In this document: positions 62,974 through 64,000 of the stretch, in pieces | How the letters are laid out: the number at the start of each line of letters is the position of its first letter | Numbering within the stretch: position 1 is the stretch's first letter | DNA from: Sva-07 sp963707515 | Lineage (GTDB): Bacteria; Actinomycetota; Acidimicrobiia; Acidimicrobiales; Ilumatobacteraceae | DNA length: 64,000 nucleotides | Direction of reading: 5' to 3' | NCBI GenBank assembly: GCA_963707515.1 | Contig: CAVPQI010000002.1 | Span: 1 to 64,000, forward strand | The notes under the pieces: model-generated | The model's database searches: none | What the model saw: only the letters and a program-made list of their open reading frames with translations | What the model was told of the DNA's origin: nothing | Made by a program: the position numbers and the translations under genes

Positions 62974-64000
62974 TGAGGCCCGACTCGATCGAATTCGACG
63001 CCCGACCGACGGCCACCGCGCCGCCCCGTCCGCACTCGCCGGCGCTCGACGTCACCGGCCTCCAGGTCACGTTCGACACGCCGAGCGGACCGGTGCACGC
63101 CGTGCGCGGCCTCGACATCGCCGTCCGCGCCGGGGAGACGCTGGCGATCGTCGGCGAGTCCGGCTCCGGCAAGAGCACCGCCGTGCTCGGCATGCTCGGG
63201 CTGCTCTCGCGCCACGCCTCGGTCGAGGTCGACGAGGTCTCCTTCGAAGGCACCCCGCTGCCGCGCACCGGACGACGAGGACTCGACTCGCTGCTCGGAC
63301 GACGGATCGGTGTCGTCTTCCAGGACCCGCAGAGCAGCCTCAACCCGACGATGCGCGTCGGCGCCCAGATCGGCGAGGCACTCGAGGTGCACGACATGTT
63401 GTCGCGGCGCGAGATCCGCCGGCGGGTGCTCGCCGCGCTCGACGAGGTCGCCGTGCCCGATCCGCAGCGTTGTGCCGCCGCCTACCCGCACCAGCTCAGC
63501 GGCGGCATGCGCCAGCGGGTGATGATCGCCATGGCGACGATCGTCGAGCCGTCGCTGCTGATCGCCGACGAGCCGACGACCGCCCTCGACGTGACGATCC
63601 AGTCGCAGATCGTCGACGTGTTGCGCGAGCTGCAACGGCGTCACGGCACGGCGATCATCTTCATCTCCCACGACCTGTCGCTGGTGTCCGGCTTCGCCGA
63701 CCACACGATGGTCATGTACGCCGGCCAAGCCGTCGAGCGGAACACGACCGAGCGCATCGTCAACGCGCCGCAGCACCCGTACACCAAGGCGCTGATCGCC
63801 GCCGTTCCGAACATCGACGGCGGGGCGCTGCAACCGATCCTCGGCAGCCCCCCGAACCCGCGCCGCCTGCCCGACGGGTGCGCGTTCGGCCCCCGCTGTC
63901 CGAGCGTCGCCGACGCCTGCACGACGGCACCGGAGCTGGTGCTGGTGGGTGACGGCGGTGACGCACTCGGCGTGCGCTGTTGGCACCCCACCGGGGCCGC
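62970..64000 (+). CDS. ABC transporter ATP-binding protein, DppD/OppD type (3' end outside window)
   Basis: Open from ATG at 62970 (a second ATG follows at 62973) to the right edge; no stop seen, at least 343 residues. ALDVTGLQVTFDTPSG, Walker A GESGSGKST, Q-loop VVFQDPQSSLNP, signature LSGGMRQRV, Walker B LLIADEPTTALD and ISHDLS are intact. Residues about 280 on give the oligopeptide-type C-terminal domain (LPDGCAFGPRCPSVADAC). It may continue into a second fused ATPase domain or end shortly beyond the window. Receptor gene not in view. Confidence 0.93.
   Translation, partial: MMRPDSIEFDARPTATAPPRPHSPALDVTGLQVTFDTPSGPVHAVRGLDIAVRAGETLAIVGESGSGKSTAVLGMLGLLSRHASVEVDEVSFEGTPLPRTGRRGLDSLLGRRIGVVFQDPQSSLNPTMRVGAQIGEALEVHDMLSRREIRRRVLAALDEVAVPDPQRCAAAYPHQLSGGMRQRVMIAMATIVEPSLLIADEPTTALDVTIQSQIVDVLRELQRRHGTAIIFISHDLSLVSGFADHTMVMYAGQAVERNTTERIVNAPQHPYTKALIAAVPNIDGGALQPILGSPPNPRRLPDGCAFGPRCPSVADACTTAPELVLVGDGGDALGVRCWHPTGA

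Overview
The window is very GC-rich, has strong third-position G/C and is densely coded. Its families (mycothiol-type DinB domains, YccF, Rpf-like transglycosylase, septum-formation lipoprotein, DUF5709-like acidic protein) suggest an actinobacterium, probably an Acidimicrobiia/Ilumatobacter-like chromosome. That placement is inference. No rRNA, tRNA, phage, IS element or CRISPR array is visible.

Layout. 0-11 kb is housekeeping and small regulatory genes: a kinase-fold protein cut by the left edge, a broken quinone oxidoreductase, a thioesterase, an Rpf-like cell-wall enzyme, an aldo/keto reductase, a TetR/flavin-oxidoreductase pair, a VOC-DinB fusion with a 22-codon leader ORF, and a SugE/Gdx guanidinium exporter behind a guanidine-III riboswitch. 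11.2-26.1 kb is one apparent 13-gene operon: enoyl-CoA hydratase, acyl-CoA dehydrogenase, APH-like kinase, DUF6285, a complete Opp/Dpp-type ABC importer, a TetR with a histone-like Lys/Ala tail, and three acyl-CoA ligases. The dehydrogenase/kinase/small-protein trio matches the logic of the levulinate/4-hydroxyacid (LvaC/LvaA/LvaB) pathway. 26.2-30.4 kb is a leftward set with a large-subunit catalase (again Lys/Ala-tailed), a JmjC/cupin oxygenase and acidic small proteins. 31-38 kb is a galactoside cluster: galK, lacZ, galT and a GH36 alpha-galactosidase. 38-41.5 kb holds a GST-like reductase and a ribokinase-SnoaL fusion.

41.6-61 kb is a mostly leftward catabolic island: HpaI-type aldolase, Rieske oxygenase, acetamidase/formamidase, two amidohydrolases, a methyltransferase, dehydrogenase, aldo/keto reductase, PhnZ-like HD protein, mandelate-racemase-like enzyme, VOC protein, a BMP-type (nucleoside-like) ABC importer and a sulfatase. 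A second Opp-type importer starts at 61.1 kb and runs off the right edge. Five of these transcription units carry the same 17-bp palindrome, close to GGTCTGA-N3-TCAGACC, just upstream of the first gene. This points to a regulon whose regulator lies outside the window.

Two window-wide properties matter. Four families of intergenic palindromes sit almost always at gene 3' ends and look like dispersed terminator/REP-type elements. Many genes also carry single-base frameshifts, clustered at 0.9-5 kb and especially 53-58.6 kb. Protein similarity resumes cleanly after each one, so I treat most as likely sequence errors; true decay cannot be excluded. Entries needing three or more repairs are typed as pseudogenes.
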